This document shows positions 9,207-17,426 of a stretch of DNA of 35,313 bases, in pieces. The stretch covers positions 1 through 35,313 of the forward strand of contig CAKZUT010000025.1 of NCBI GenBank assembly GCA_937922185.1. The letters run 5' to 3'. The notes beneath the pieces were generated by a model. The model was given only the letters and a program-made list of their open reading frames with translations. It had not been told where the DNA came from and ran no database searches. Made by a program: the position numbers and the translations under genes. The DNA is from an uncultured Neomegalonema sp. (GTDB taxonomy: Bacteria > Pseudomonadota > Alphaproteobacteria > Rhodobacterales > Rhodobacteraceae). The stretch's first letter is position 1. Each line of letters starts with the position of its first letter.

Positions 9207-9515
9207 TCATCCGGCGTTTGTCGTCTCGCCGTTTATCTTGTCTTTCAGCACATGCGAGGGACGGAACACAAGCACCCTTCGCGGATGAATCGGCGCTTCT
9301 TCCCCCGTCTTGGGGTTGCGCCCGATCCGGCCCTTCTTCTCACGCACGCTGAATGTGCCGAAGGAGGAAATCTTTACCTTGTCGCCCTTCGTCAGAACGC
9401 CGGAAATATGCTCCAGCACCGATTCCACCATCTGAGCGGATTCGTTGCGGGACAGGCCAAGTTCCCGATAGACGGCTTCACTGAGATCCGCGCGTGTTAT
9501 CGTTTTGGACGTCAT
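9207..9515 (-). CDS. ihfA: Integration host factor subunit alpha
   Basis: IhfA pairs with IhfB to bind and sharply bend DNA, serving in promoter architecture and recombination. From the ATG at 9515 the protein is 102 residues, the normal size. The HU/IHF fold is clear: [20 protein letters not shown], the dimer helix [18 protein letters not shown], the strand [13 protein letters not shown], and the DNA-binding arm [20 protein letters not shown] with the intercalating-proline region. An upstream in-frame ATG (9548) would prepend [11 protein letters not shown], which is not family-like, and a purine-rich GGGGGAGTG ribosome site lies before the chosen ATG. It follows fabH on the same strand. Confidence 0.95.
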   Translation of the reverse strand: MTSKTITRADLSEAVYRELGLSRNESAQMVESVLEHISGVLTKGDKVKISSFGTFSVREKKGRIGRNPKTGEEAPIHPRRVLVFRPSHVLKDKINGETTNAG

Positions 9516-9547
9516 CGCCACATTCACTCCCCCGATCAACACAATCA

Positions 9548-9576
9548 AACTAGTCGTGAAACCGGAAAAGAGTCAA
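9548..9576 (-). promoter_or_regulatory. Possible promoter for ihfA-merR
   Basis: Within the AT-richer 128-bp gap between fabH and ihfA the minus strand has TTGACT (9576-9571), a 17-nt spacer and CTAGTT (9553-9548), about 33 bp before the ihfA ATG. The -35 match is good and the -10 match is poor. Confidence 0.38.
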
Positions 9577-9643
9577 TATCCAAAGGCTCTTAGTCGATGG
9601 TCATCGGGGGATGAAAATTCGGACCCTGTGTCACAAATGCGAC

Positions 9644-10621
9644 TCACCAGCGCATCGCCGCCCCGCCCCATGTGAAACCGCCGCCCATCGCCTCCAGCAA
9701 CAGCAGGTCACCCCGCCGGATACGCCCGTCCCGGACAGCGACATCCAGAGCGAGAGGAATCGACGCGGCGGAGGTATTGGCATGGTCCTGCACGGTGACG
9801 ATAACCCTGTCCATCTCCACGCCGATCTTGCGGGCCGTGCTTTCGATAATACGCGCATTCGCCTGGTGCGGAACCACCCAGCGCACATCAGCCGGGGAGA
9901 GATTCGCGCTGGCCAGCGCCGCCTCACCGATCTCCGCGAGGTTGCGGACGGCATGTTTGAACACCTCGCGCCCGTTCATCCGCAAATGCCCGGCCAGCCC
10001 CGTGGTCGATGGTCCTCCATCCACATACAGCGAGGCATTATGCGCGCCGTCCGAGCGCAGTTCGGTGCTGAGCACGCCCCGGTCGTCGGTGCTCCCCGTC
10101 CCCGTCTCGCCCCGCAGGACCAGGGCACCCGCCCCGTCACCGAACAGAACGCAGGTGGCCCTGTCGGACCAGTCGAGAATGCGCGAAAATGTCTCCGCCC
10201 CGATCACGATAGCCCCGCGCGCCTTGCCCGTCTCAATGAACTGCGTCGCGACCGACAGCGCATAGACGAAGCCCGAACAGACCGCCTGCACGTCAAAGGC
10301 GAAGCCGTGGCGCATCCCGAGATGATCCTGAACCCGCGTGGCCGTGGAAGGAAAGGTCTGGTCGGGGGTGGCGGTCGCCACAACGATCAGGTCGATCTCT
10401 CCGATACCGATTTCCGCCATTTCCAGCGCCCGCTCGGCGGCATTCAGCGCGAGATCGGAGGTCATTTCCCCCTCGGCGGCGATGTGGCGACGATGGATTC
10501 CCGTGCGCTCGACGATCCACTCATGGGTGGTATCGACGGTCTTCGCCAGTTCGTCATTCGTGACGACCCGCGCGGGAAGATAGGAGCCGACCCCGACAGG
10601 AACCGCACGCAACCCCGTCAT
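9644..10621 (-). CDS. fabH: 3-oxoacyl-ACP synthase III (KAS III)
   Basis: FabH condenses acetyl-CoA with malonyl-ACP to start each fatty-acid chain. The protein is 325 residues. The catalytic triad is visible: Cys115 in [12 protein letters not shown], His252 in [10 protein letters not shown] and Asn282 in [11 protein letters not shown], matching the spacing of the E. coli enzyme. The start [15 protein letters not shown] is typical. Its ATG overlaps the plsX stop in an ATGA arrangement, so translation is coupled to plsX, the enzyme that feeds phospholipid synthesis from the same acyl-ACP pool. The run rpmF-plsX-fabH is widely conserved and links lipid synthesis to ribosome production. Confidence 0.96.
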   Translation of the reverse strand: MTGLRAVPVGVGSYLPARVVTNDELAKTVDTTHEWIVERTGIHRRHIAAEGEMTSDLALNAAERALEMAEIGIGEIDLIVVATATPDQTFPSTATRVQDHLGMRHGFAFDVQAVCSGFVYALSVATQFIETGKARGAIVIGAETFSRILDWSDRATCVLFGDGAGALVLRGETGTGSTDDRGVLSTELRSDGAHNASLYVDGGPSTTGLAGHLRMNGREVFKHAVRNLAEIGEAALASANLSPADVRWVVPHQANARIIESTARKIGVEMDRVIVTVQDHANTSAASIPLALDVAVRDGRIRRGDLLLLEAMGGGFTWGGAAMRW

Positions 10622-11673
10622 TCGCTGACCTCGCTGATCGCGGCGGGCGAGGTCTCAAGCTGCGCGGCGATTCGATTGATGACATCGGCGCGCGACATGG
10701 TGGCGGCCAGCTCGACCGCCGCATCGAAGCCGGTCGCATCCGCCGAACCGTGACTTTTGACCGCCAGTCCGTCCAGTCCGAGGAAGACGCCGCCATTGAC
10801 CCGGCGCGGGTCGATTCGACGTTTGAGCCGCCGCAGGGACGCCACCGCGAGCAACGCCACGAGGCGGCTGCTCCAGTTCGCCTCGAAGGCACCGCGCAGA
10901 TGATCGCCCACGAAGCGGGCAGTGCCCTCGGCGGATTTCAGCGCAACATTGCCGGTGAACCCGTCCGTGACCACCACATCCGCAAGACCCATGGGAATCG
11001 CATTCGCCTCGATGAAGCCCTCGAACTGAAAGGGACAGTCCGGCAGCGAGGCCATGTCGCGCAGGGCCTCGGCGGCCTCCTTCACCTCGGGCCGCCCCTT
11101 GTTCTCCTCGGTGCCGACATTGAGAACGGCAACGCGGGGCGCATCCGTGCCGAGGGCGATTCGGGCATATTCGGTGCCCATGACGGCATATTTGACGAGA
11201 TCGGCGGCATCGGCGCGCACATCGGCCCCCATATCGAGGACGATACAATGCTCGTGCATCCCCTTGGTCGGCCACAGGGCCGCAATGGCCGGGCGGTCCA
11301 CACCGCTTGCCCGGCGCAGGCAGAACAGCGCCATAGCCATCATCGCGCCGGTATTTCCGGCGGATACCATCGCGGAAGCCTCGCCGTCGCGCACTGATTC
11401 GAGCGCCCGCCACAGGCTGGAGCCACGGCCCCGTCGCACGGCGACGGACGGCTTGGCGTCCATCTCGATGATTTCGTCGGCATGTCGGATTTCGACGCGG
11501 CCTTCGAGAATCCTGCGTTTGGCCAGCAGTTTCTCGATAGCGGCGGTATCACCATGCAGCAGGAAACGGATATCGGGGTCCGACTTGGCCCGCTTGGCGA
11601 TTCCGTCGATGACGCTGGCGGGAGCGTTGTCGCCGCCCATTGCATCGATCGAGAGGGTTATTCCATGGCCCAT
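10618..11673 (-). CDS. plsX: Phosphate acyltransferase PlsX
   Basis: PlsX makes acyl-phosphate from acyl-ACP for PlsY, starting glycerophospholipid synthesis at the membrane surface. The 351-residue protein opens with [18 protein letters not shown], the family hallmark, and contains [23 protein letters not shown] and [17 protein letters not shown], all characteristic. It is downstream of rpmF by 67 bp and overlaps fabH by 4 bases. No clear ribosome site precedes the ATG at 11673, but no better start exists and the N-terminus is at the expected distance from the MGGDNAP motif. Confidence 0.96.
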   Translation of the reverse strand: MGHGITLSIDAMGGDNAPASVIDGIAKRAKSDPDIRFLLHGDTAAIEKLLAKRRILEGRVEIRHADEIIEMDAKPSVAVRRGRGSSLWRALESVRDGEASAMVSAGNTGAMMAMALFCLRRASGVDRPAIAALWPTKGMHEHCIVLDMGADVRADAADLVKYAVMGTEYARIALGTDAPRVAVLNVGTEENKGRPEVKEAAEALRDMASLPDCPFQFEGFIEANAIPMGLADVVVTDGFTGNVALKSAEGTARFVGDHLRGAFEANWSSRLVALLAVASLRRLKRRIDPRRVNGGVFLGLDGLAVKSHGSADATGFDAAVELAATMSRADVINRIAAQLETSPAAISEVSE

Positions 11674-11740
11674 CGCCGGGGTATCTCTCTCGCTAGCGGG
11701 CCATGATCGCCTGATCCTGCAAGATCACAGGGGCACTTGT

Positions 11741-11947
11741 CTATGCCGCCTCGTCGTCATCATAATCGGGTTCGACCTTCGCGATCACTTCCCGGTCGCG
11801 ATAATGACCGCAGGACGAGCAGACGTGATGAGGGCGTTTCAGCTCACCGCAATTATCGCACTCGGCATAGGACGGCGCGCTGAGCGCATCGTGCGAGCGG
11901 CGCATTCCGCGCTTGGAGCGCGTGATCTTTGACTTTGGGACAGCCAT
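11741..11947 (-). CDS. rpmF: 50S ribosomal protein L32 (bL32)
   Basis: The 68-residue protein is a zinc-ribbon bL32: [20 protein letters not shown] at the start, then Cys30-x2-Cys33 and Cys43-x2-Cys46 (CDNC and CSSC), which keeps all four zinc ligands. This marks it as the zinc-containing paralog rather than a zinc-independent copy. An AAGGAA ribosome site precedes the ATG. It lies between the DUF177 gene and plsX on the same strand, as in most proteobacteria; DUF177/YceD is thought to act in 23S rRNA accumulation. Confidence 0.97.
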   Translation of the reverse strand: MAVPKSKITRSKRGMRRSHDALSAPSYAECDNCGELKRPHHVCSSCGHYRDREVIAKVEPDYDDDEAA

Positions 11948-12050
11948 GTCGATTTCCTTATGGCCAGCGCACGGAAAGGCACGCGGCAGGGCGGCATATT
12001 AGAGGGCGCGAAAATAGCGATCCGTCGTGCGAAAACAACTCCTTTTCGCG

Positions 12051-12635
12051 TCATTGCCCGTTCTTTGGCGTATTCATTTTCCGCGCGAGGTCCGCAAGAC
12101 CCGCAAAAGGCTTCACATCCGCCTCGGTCAGCGGCGCGATTCCCTCGGGTTGCGCGCTGTAAACCGTCTCCTGCGCCTCTTCGCTGCGGGGATAGGGATC
12201 GAGCGCGACGCCCAGCTCCTCCGCGACGATTTCCCCGATATCGAGGGGATCGGTCAGGGGTTCGGGCACATCGCCGAGATCGCGGTCCTCGGTAATCTCG
12301 TATTCGGCCCCCGGCTTGTCATCATCATAGAGGTCGGCGAAGGGCAGGAAGCCCCGATCAAACGGCTCGTCGATCTCCGCCGGCACGGGATCGAGCGTCA
12401 CGACGCATTCCTGAACCACCGTCGCGCGAATGTGACCGGAAAGCCGCACTCCGCTGCGCCACGGGACACTTTCGATCCGCCAGGACAGCGCCCCGATTGA
12501 CGGCAAACCGAAGCGAGCCGCCAGTGCGGCGCATTCTCCGGGCGATGCCGTGCCGTCATGGCTTCGGGATTCGGCCCGCAGATCCGCGAGGGATACGGGG
12601 CGCGTCAGGGTGTCGGGAGATGCGGAACCTGCCAT
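12051..12635 (-). CDS. DUF177/YceD-family protein
   Basis: The 194-residue protein has the DUF177 layout: an N-terminal segment with SLADLRAE, a middle with SGHIRATVVQECVVTLDPVP, and an acidic region leading to PLDIGEIVAEELGVALDPYPR, where the family's conserved E-L-x-L-x-L-x-P-x-P-like motif lies. In plants and bacteria members are linked to 23S rRNA accumulation and ribosome assembly. One feature differs from many members: the usual pair of cysteines around VVQECVVTLDPVP is reduced to one. It is divergent from bamE and co-directional with rpmF 103 bp further on. Confidence 0.85.
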   Translation of the reverse strand: MAGSASPDTLTRPVSLADLRAESRSHDGTASPGECAALAARFGLPSIGALSWRIESVPWRSGVRLSGHIRATVVQECVVTLDPVPAEIDEPFDRGFLPFADLYDDDKPGAEYEITEDRDLGDVPEPLTDPLDIGEIVAEELGVALDPYPRSEEAQETVYSAQPEGIAPLTEADVKPFAGLADLARKMNTPKNGQ

Positions 12636-12730
12636 GGAGAGGGTGACCTTCGGGTGCGGGTGCTTGAACTCTTCGGTGGGAGAGGATAGGCCCGATGAAA
12701 TAAACGTCGATACATCCGAGGAGTATCAGC

Positions 12731-13219
12731 ATGGCCCGTTCCGAGTCGATATCCCTGCGCGCACGCGCGTCATTGCTGCCGATGCTTCTGGTCGCCGGTG
12801 TTGCCGTCGCCGGATGCGAGCCGATCCGCAAGACCCATGGCTACGTGCCCGCCGAGGCCTATGTGAAGCGTATCGCCGTGGGCGAGGACAGCCGCGCGGA
12901 TATCGTCAGCAAGATCGGGCGTCCCAGTACCACCGCCGCCTTCGAGAATGACGAGTGGTACTACATCTCGCGCACGACAACGACCAGGGCCTTCTTCGCG
13001 CCCAGCCCGACGGAACAGAAGGTCATGGTTCTGGCCTTCGATGCGGACGGGGTCGTGCGGTCCATCGACCGTTACGGGCTGGAGGACGGGCAGGTCATCG
13101 ACCTCGTCACCCGCACGACGCCCACGCGGGGCAAGCGCCTGACCTTCCTGCAACAGCTTCTGGGCAATATCGGTCGCTTCACGCCGGAGCAGATTCTCGG
13201 CGACGAAGCGCCCTTCTGA
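12731..13219 (+). CDS. bamE: Outer-membrane assembly lipoprotein BamE (SmpA/OmlA)
   Basis: BamE is a lipoprotein of the BAM complex that inserts beta-barrel proteins into the outer membrane. The 162-residue precursor has a basic N-terminus, a hydrophobic stretch and a lipobox ending VAGC at Cys29. The mature part shows the SmpA/OmlA fold: IAVGEDSRADIVSKIGRPST, then ENDEWYYISRTTTTRAFFAP, and VLAFDADGVVRSIDRYGLED. A GAGGAG ribosome site sits 8 bases before the ATG. It diverges from the DUF177 gene across 95 bp, which must hold promoters for both; none is clear by eye. A likely bidirectional terminator follows. Confidence 0.93.
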   Translation: MARSESISLRARASLLPMLLVAGVAVAGCEPIRKTHGYVPAEAYVKRIAVGEDSRADIVSKIGRPSTTAAFENDEWYYISRTTTTRAFFAPSPTEQKVMVLAFDADGVVRSIDRYGLEDGQVIDLVTRTTPTRGKRLTFLQQLLGNIGRFTPEQILGDEAPF

Positions 13220-13220
13220 C

Positions 13221-13271
13221 CGCCCGCTTTACCGCGCCATGCCTCCGACCGGACGGCATGGCCTGCGGGCG
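13221..13271. terminator. Bidirectional terminator-like nested hairpin
   Basis: Between convergent bamE and the anti-sigma-like gene lie two nested perfect inverted repeats: outer CGCCCGC (13221-13227) with GCGGGCG (13265-13271), inner GCCATGCC (13236-13243) with GGCATGGC (13255-13262). The position fits a shared terminator, but there is no strong T-run. Confidence 0.6.
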
Positions 13272-13273
13272 AC

Positions 13274-13591
13274 TCACCCGGCCAGCAGCAGCAGCGACAA
13301 CCCGACCACGATCAGCCCGGCCACCACCGCGATGCCCTTCCAGCGCCGGGCCGACCGGCGCGCATCCGCCAGCGCCTCGCGCGTCCGGGCATGGGCCAGC
13401 CGCTCGGATATGCGCCCGAACATGCCCGACGGCGGCGCGACCGGCTCGACGGGCCGCAGCAGGGCCGCAAGGCGCAGTTCCCACGCTTCGCGCGCACGTT
13501 TACCCCGCGCGCTCTCGCCCTTCCGGGGCGCGGTGCCCAGCGCGCGCTCGGCGGCATCCAGATCGCGTTCCCTGCCCATCGCCCTACTCAT
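13274..13591 (-). CDS. Short anti-sigma-factor-like membrane protein
   Basis: This 105-residue protein starts 8 bases inside the end of the ECF sigma gene, the usual position of a cognate anti-sigma factor. It has an Arg/Ala-rich cytoplasmic part, a WELRLAALLRPVEPVAPPSGMFGRI segment (quoted in part: RPVEPVAPPSGMFGRI) that matches what I know of the RskA/anti-sigma-K membrane-proximal region (W-x-RL-x-L, PV-x-PP, W/F-x-I), and a single membrane helix at the very end (IAVVAGLIVVGLSLLLLAG). RskA proteins normally continue into a periplasmic domain of about 100 residues, absent here. There is no HxxxCxxC zinc motif. So it may be a reduced anti-sigma factor; the sigma partner is inferred from context. 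Confidence 0.6.
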   Translation of the reverse strand: MSRAMGRERDLDAAERALGTAPRKGESARGKRAREAWELRLAALLRPVEPVAPPSGMFGRISERLAHARTREALADARRSARRWKGIAVVAGLIVVGLSLLLLAG

Positions 13592-14129
13592 CCAGACAGG
13601 TTTTCAGGGAAGCCAGCCCCCGGCGCAGCCACGTCCTGACCGTATCGACCGGCGCATCGACGGCTCCGGCCAGTTCCTCGCGCGTGTCGCCCCTGAAATA
13701 GGCGCGCAGGATCAGATCGCGCTGGCGTTCGTCGAGGCGATTGAGACAATCGATCAGCGTCAGGTACGCCGCGCGCCCGTCCCCCGACAGCGCGGGATCG
13801 GGCGCATCGGGCAGATCGGCCCCGCCCCCCGTGGCCGCGCCGATGATGCCGCGCCCCTGTCGGCGCAGCGCATCCACCGACCGGTTCCGGGCGATCACGG
13901 CCAGCCATGCCCCCGCCTCGCCCCGCCGGGCATCGAACCGTCCGGCCTTATACCAGATATCGGTAAAGACGTCCTGCAACACATCTTCCGCCATCGGCCT
14001 GTGGCGACAGATTTTCAGGGCGATCCCGAACAGCTTGGGGGAAACCCGATCATACAGCAGGCGAAAGGCCGCGCGATCCCCTTTCGCGGTGGCGCGCAGC
14101 AGATCGTCTATTTCGGTTTCGGCGTCCAT
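13584..14129 (-). CDS. ECF-family RNA polymerase sigma factor
   Basis: The 181-residue protein has sigma region 2 (about 20-90: AAFRLLYDRVSPKLFGIALK, then RPMAEDVLQDVFTDIWYKA and WLAVIARNRSVDALRR) and region 4 (about 123-178: CLNRLDERQRDLILRAYFRG, then the helix-turn-helix TREELAGAVDAPVDTVRTWL). There is no region 1.1 or 3, which defines the extracytoplasmic-function group. The paired short membrane protein suggests the SigK/RskA-like branch, which often controls envelope or oxidative stress genes. I could not see a repeated promoter motif ahead of this gene and the neighbours, so the regulon is unknown. Confidence 0.9.
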   Translation of the reverse strand: MDAETEIDDLLRATAKGDRAAFRLLYDRVSPKLFGIALKICRHRPMAEDVLQDVFTDIWYKAGRFDARRGEAGAWLAVIARNRSVDALRRQGRGIIGAATGGGADLPDAPDPALSGDGRAAYLTLIDCLNRLDERQRDLILRAYFRGDTREELAGAVDAPVDTVRTWLRRGLASLKTCLDE

Positions 14130-14239
14130 CCGTTCCGGTCATCCCGCAGCACTGGTCCGGGCCATCATCGCGCCCGCGAAAAACTATCCCCGATCCGGTG
14201 GCGAAGGGAAAGCGAAACGCGCCTTCCCGCCCCTTCGGC

Positions 14240-15457
14240 TCAGGCGAGGCCCGTCAGCCGCCCGCGCCGCGCCAGCAACGAGCCATAGAGCAACGCAACC
14301 GCCGCGATCCCCACCGGCACCATCACGGCCAGCACGACGAAGGACCATCCCCCCGTCGCCATCAGCTTGCCCGAGCTGAGCGCCGCAGTCGCCATCATCG
14401 CCATCACCAGAAAATCGTTCAGCCCCTGCACCTTCGCGCGATCTTCGGGCCGGTGATGCGCCGCGAGCAGGCTGGTCGCGCCGATATAGCCGAAATTCCA
14501 GCCCAGCCCCAGCAGGATCAGCGCCAGATAGAAATCATGGATCTCGATCCCGCTCAGCGCCACCCCGCAACAGCCGAGCAGCATCAGCAATCCCATGGCG
14601 ATCACGGGCCGCGCGCCCACCCACGCGATGATCGAGCCGGTGAAGAAGCTCGGCGCGAACATCGCCACCACATGCCATTTGACCACATCCGCCGCGTCCG
14701 GCGTCCCGAAGCCGCAGGCGACCATGGCCAGCGGCGTGGAGGTCATTGTCAGAGTCATCGTCCCATAGACGAACATCGCGCAGAGCATGGCGACGGGAAT
14801 ATTACGATCCGCGAGGATATCCCGCCATGGCCGCGAGGGGGTCCGTTGCCGGGTCCGCGAGGGGTTCGGAATATCGAGAAAGCAGGTCAGCACCATGCCC
14901 AGCACGTTCGGCACCACGAGAAACAGATAGGCCCCCACGAAGGGCACGGCGGAGAACACCCCCTCTGTCCGCGCCACGATCTCCGCGCTCAGCAGGGCGG
15001 CGACGAGACCCCCGGCAAGCACCAGCGAGATTGCACGGGGCTTGAAATCCTCCGGTGCGGTATCGGTGGCGGCAAAGCGAAAATACCCCTGAGTCGATTG
15101 ATAGACCCCCGCGAACATATAGCCGAAGCACAGCAGCCAGAACTCACCGCGCAGCATGGCGAGCGCCGCGAAGATACCGGCCAGACTCGCCAGACCACCC
15201 CCAAGCCAGAACCCCGCCTTGCGCCCGTATCGGCCCATGAACAGCGACATCGGCACGGCGGTCAGCATCCCGGTCAGCATCTGACAGGCAATGGGCAGGG
15301 TCGCGAGGCTCCTGTCATCGGCGAGAATCGCCCCGGACAGGCCGCCCAGCACGATATAGACAGGCATCTGCGCGCCCTGCACCGCGCTCATGGTCGCCAG
15401 CACCGCCACATTGCGAACGGCCCGCCTGCGATCCGGGGGCGCGGCGGCGTCCGTCAT
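14240..15457 (-). CDS. MFS transporter
   Basis: The 405-residue protein has about 12 hydrophobic helices, and the loop after the second helix carries an MFS motif A variant, FMGRYGRKAGFW. The middle cytoplasmic loop is short and basic (NPSRTRQRTPSRPWRD). No drug- or sugar-specific signature is visible, so the substrate is unknown. Its ATG overlaps the nusB stop by 4 bases (ATGA), which places it at the end of the nrdR-rib-nusB run, an unusual partner for that operon. It is followed after 110 bp by the ECF sigma gene on the same strand. Confidence 0.85.
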   Translation of the reverse strand: MTDAAAPPDRRRAVRNVAVLATMSAVQGAQMPVYIVLGGLSGAILADDRSLATLPIACQMLTGMLTAVPMSLFMGRYGRKAGFWLGGGLASLAGIFAALAMLRGEFWLLCFGYMFAGVYQSTQGYFRFAATDTAPEDFKPRAISLVLAGGLVAALLSAEIVARTEGVFSAVPFVGAYLFLVVPNVLGMVLTCFLDIPNPSRTRQRTPSRPWRDILADRNIPVAMLCAMFVYGTMTLTMTSTPLAMVACGFGTPDAADVVKWHVVAMFAPSFFTGSIIAWVGARPVIAMGLLMLLGCCGVALSGIEIHDFYLALILLGLGWNFGYIGATSLLAAHHRPEDRAKVQGLNDFLVMAMMATAALSSGKLMATGGWSFVVLAVMVPVGIAAVALLYGSLLARRGRLTGLA

Positions 15458-15981
15458 TCGGGAACGGACGGCTCAGGGGCAGCGACGGGCCGCAACTCAC
15501 GGGCCATCGCATCGAGAACGCCGTTGGCGAAGCGCGCTTCCTCGCCCTCGAAAAAGGCTTTCGCGATCTCGATATACTCGTTGATGACCACCTTGGGCGG
15601 CACCTTCGGCATGGTGAGAAATTCCGACCCCGCCGCCCGGAACAGCGCGCGCAACGTCGGGTCGATCCGTTTCAGCGGCCAGTCCGATTTCAGCACCCCG
15701 TCCACGGTGCGGTCAATCCGGGTCTGCTGTTCGACGGCCCCCTCCAGCACCTTGCGGAAATGCTTGCGGTCGGCGCGGGCGATTTCCTCGTCATCGATTT
15801 CCTGCACCGCGCGATGGGTCTGAAATTCCGAGGCGATACTGCGCCATGCCGCGCCGGTCATCTCCATCTGATAGAGGGCCTGCACCCCGTTCAGCCGCGC
15901 GACCGAGCGCGCCCGTCGCGAGACATCCTGCCGTCGCGGCGCGTCACTGCCCGCTTCGGCCTGCGCGGTCTCGTCAGACAT
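15454..15981 (-). CDS. nusB: Transcription antitermination factor NusB
   Basis: NusB binds boxA RNA with NusE (S10) and supports rRNA antitermination. From the ATG at 15981 the protein is 175 residues, slightly long because of an N-terminal extension (MSDETAQAEAGSDAPRRQD) before the fold. The family core is clear: RSVARLNGVQALYQMEMTG, then LKRIDPTLRALFRAAGSEFL and KVVINEYIEIAKAFFEGEEA followed by FANGVLDAMARELR. The start was chosen over an ATG at 16002 because it overlaps the ribH stop by 8 bases and begins a typical charged leader. ribH-nusB is a widely conserved pair. Confidence 0.94.
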   Translation of the reverse strand: MSDETAQAEAGSDAPRRQDVSRRARSVARLNGVQALYQMEMTGAAWRSIASEFQTHRAVQEIDDEEIARADRKHFRKVLEGAVEQQTRIDRTVDGVLKSDWPLKRIDPTLRALFRAAGSEFLTMPKVPPKVVINEYIEIAKAFFEGEEARFANGVLDAMARELRPVAAPEPSVPE

Positions 15982-16489
15982 GGCGGATATCGGTCCCGTC
16001 ATCGGCCATCTGGATATGCTCGGAATCGGGCAGGAATGTATCGGGGCGGTCGGCGCGGGCGCTGTCGCCCCCGATCATGCCCATCAGCGCGATACAGGCG
16101 TCGGCGGCCCCGGCCCCCTTGTTTTTTCGCATCGGATCGGCGCGCACCTGCGCCTGTTCCATATTCTCGACCGTCACGATGCCATTGCCAATGGCCAGCC
16201 CGGCCCCGATCCCCAGTTCCATCAGGCCACGCGCGCTTTCGTTCGAGACCGTTTCGTAATGCGAGGTCTCGCCCCGGATCACGCAGCCTAGCGCGACATA
16301 GCCGTCATAGCCTTCCATCTCATCCGCGATGCGGATCGCGATGGGCAGTTCCAGCGCACCGGGCACTTCGGTCACGGTCGCCTCGACCCCCGCCTCGACC
16401 AGCCGGTCCACACATCCCTGCGTCAGCATATCGGCGATATCGCGATAGAAGGGGGCCACCACCACCAGAACCCGTTTTGACTCAAGCAT
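15974..16489 (-). CDS. ribH: 6,7-dimethyl-8-ribityllumazine synthase
   Basis: Lumazine synthase condenses the pyrimidine intermediate with 3,4-dihydroxy-2-butanone 4-phosphate, the penultimate step to riboflavin. The 171-residue protein has the family sequence: VLVVVAPFYRDIADML, EVPGALELPIAI, YVALGCVIRGETSHYE, and GNGIVTVENMEQAQVRA. The catalytic His is in ETSHYE. It has a longer-than-usual C-terminal tail of about 25 residues (GGDSARADRPDTFLPDSEHI and on), which overlaps the nusB start. It follows ribE with a 3-bp gap. ribB/ribA, needed to make the other substrates, is not in this window. Confidence 0.95.
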   Translation of the reverse strand: MLESKRVLVVVAPFYRDIADMLTQGCVDRLVEAGVEATVTEVPGALELPIAIRIADEMEGYDGYVALGCVIRGETSHYETVSNESARGLMELGIGAGLAIGNGIVTVENMEQAQVRADPMRKNKGAGAADACIALMGMIGGDSARADRPDTFLPDSEHIQMADDGTDIRHV

Positions 16490-16492
16490 TTC

Positions 16493-17110
16493 CTAGCTCT
16501 CCTGCCGTTCGGCCCGTGCTTCATCCAGCCGTGCCACGTATCGTGCAAGCACATCGATTTCAAGGTTTACCGCCGTGCCGGGGGTCAGCGCGCCCAGCGT
16601 CGTCTCGGCCTGAGTATGGGGAATGATGTTCACGCCGAACTGCGCGCCCTCCACCGCATTGACGGTCAGCGAGGCCCCGTCCAGCGTGACCGAGCCTTTG
16701 GGCGCGATGAATTTCGCCAGAGCATCGGGGGCGGCGAAGACGAGGCGCAGGGAATCGCCTTCGGGCGTGGCCGAGACGGTGCGCGCTGTCCCGTCCACAT
16801 GCCCGCTGACGATATGTCCGCCCAGCTCGTCGCCCACTTTCAATGCCCGTTCCAGGTTCAGCCGCGTTCCCTCGCGCCAGTGCCGTGCCGTCGTCAGGGA
16901 CAGGGTCTCGGCGGAGGCATCGACGGCAAACCAGTCGCCCGTCCCGTCGCGCCCCTTGTCCGTCACGGTCAGGCAGCACCCGGCACAGGCGATGGAGGCC
17001 CCGGTCGCGATCCTCGTCGTGTCATAGGCACAGCCGATCACGAACCGCGTATCCCCGCGCGCCTCCACGCTGCGGACGGTGCCGATATCGGTGACGATGC
17101 CGGTGAACAT
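16493..17110 (-). CDS. ribE: Riboflavin synthase, alpha subunit
   Basis: Riboflavin synthase dismutates two lumazine molecules to riboflavin. From the ATG at 17110 it is 205 residues and begins MFTGIVTDIGTVRSVE, the invariant family start, so the frame's upstream ATG at 17134 is rejected. Two homologous lumazine-binding halves are visible: GASIACAGCCLTVTDKGRDG with HIVSGHVDGTA, and APKGSVTLDGASLTVNAVEG. A GGAGA ribosome site precedes the ATG. It is separated from ribD by an unusual 316-bp gap in an otherwise tightly packed operon, so it may have its own promoter. Confidence 0.95.
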   Translation of the reverse strand: MFTGIVTDIGTVRSVEARGDTRFVIGCAYDTTRIATGASIACAGCCLTVTDKGRDGTGDWFAVDASAETLSLTTARHWREGTRLNLERALKVGDELGGHIVSGHVDGTARTVSATPEGDSLRLVFAAPDALAKFIAPKGSVTLDGASLTVNAVEGAQFGVNIIPHTQAETTLGALTPGTAVNLEIDVLARYVARLDEARAERQES

Positions 17111-17426
17111 CAGGGGGTCTCCTCTTGGGGTCATGCAGAGTTAGGCCAGAGAAAGGTCCGTGTCGAGAGATCGCTTATGTGACGCATTCACTGTGGATTT
17201 ACCCGACAGGATGATCGCCGCACAGGTTTTCCACGGGTTCCGGTGGTCGCGCTGGTGTTTACCGGGATGCGCCTTTCCGCAGGATGCTGCGGCGTCGGGA
17301 AAGGCTGCGATCATGCCATTCTGCCCCCGCACGCGCCCGTCCCGTAAGGCGGGGAGGCGTCCTTCTTTCCGAGGGGATCATCCGGGTGTCCGGCAGTGTC
17401 GTCCATCGCCGCTGTCTCCGCTGTGT
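17111..17426. other. 316-bp gap in the riboflavin operon with hairpin structure
   Basis: No gene is supported here; one minus-strand frame of 63 codons (17141-17332) has no recognisable family. The plus strand holds a hairpin with an 8-bp outer stem GCCTTTCC (17271-17278) and GGAAAGGC (17298-17305), and an inner GCAG/CTGC stem (17279-17282, 17287-17290). Two inverted DnaA-box-like words lie at 17192-17200 (TGTGGATTT) and 17227-17235 (TTTTCCACG), 7 of 9 to the box. I looked for an FMN riboswitch ahead of ribE and do not see its conserved helices. Confidence 0.4.

Noticed and set aside
17192-17235. Chromosome or plasmid origin based on two DnaA-box-like words
   Set aside because: Only two imperfect words in a region with no AT-rich unwinding stretch and no origin-linked genes such as dnaA, hemE or parAB.
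17111-17426. FMN riboswitch ahead of ribE
   Set aside because: I looked for the conserved RFN helices and loop words on the minus strand and found only isolated partial matches, in the wrong order.
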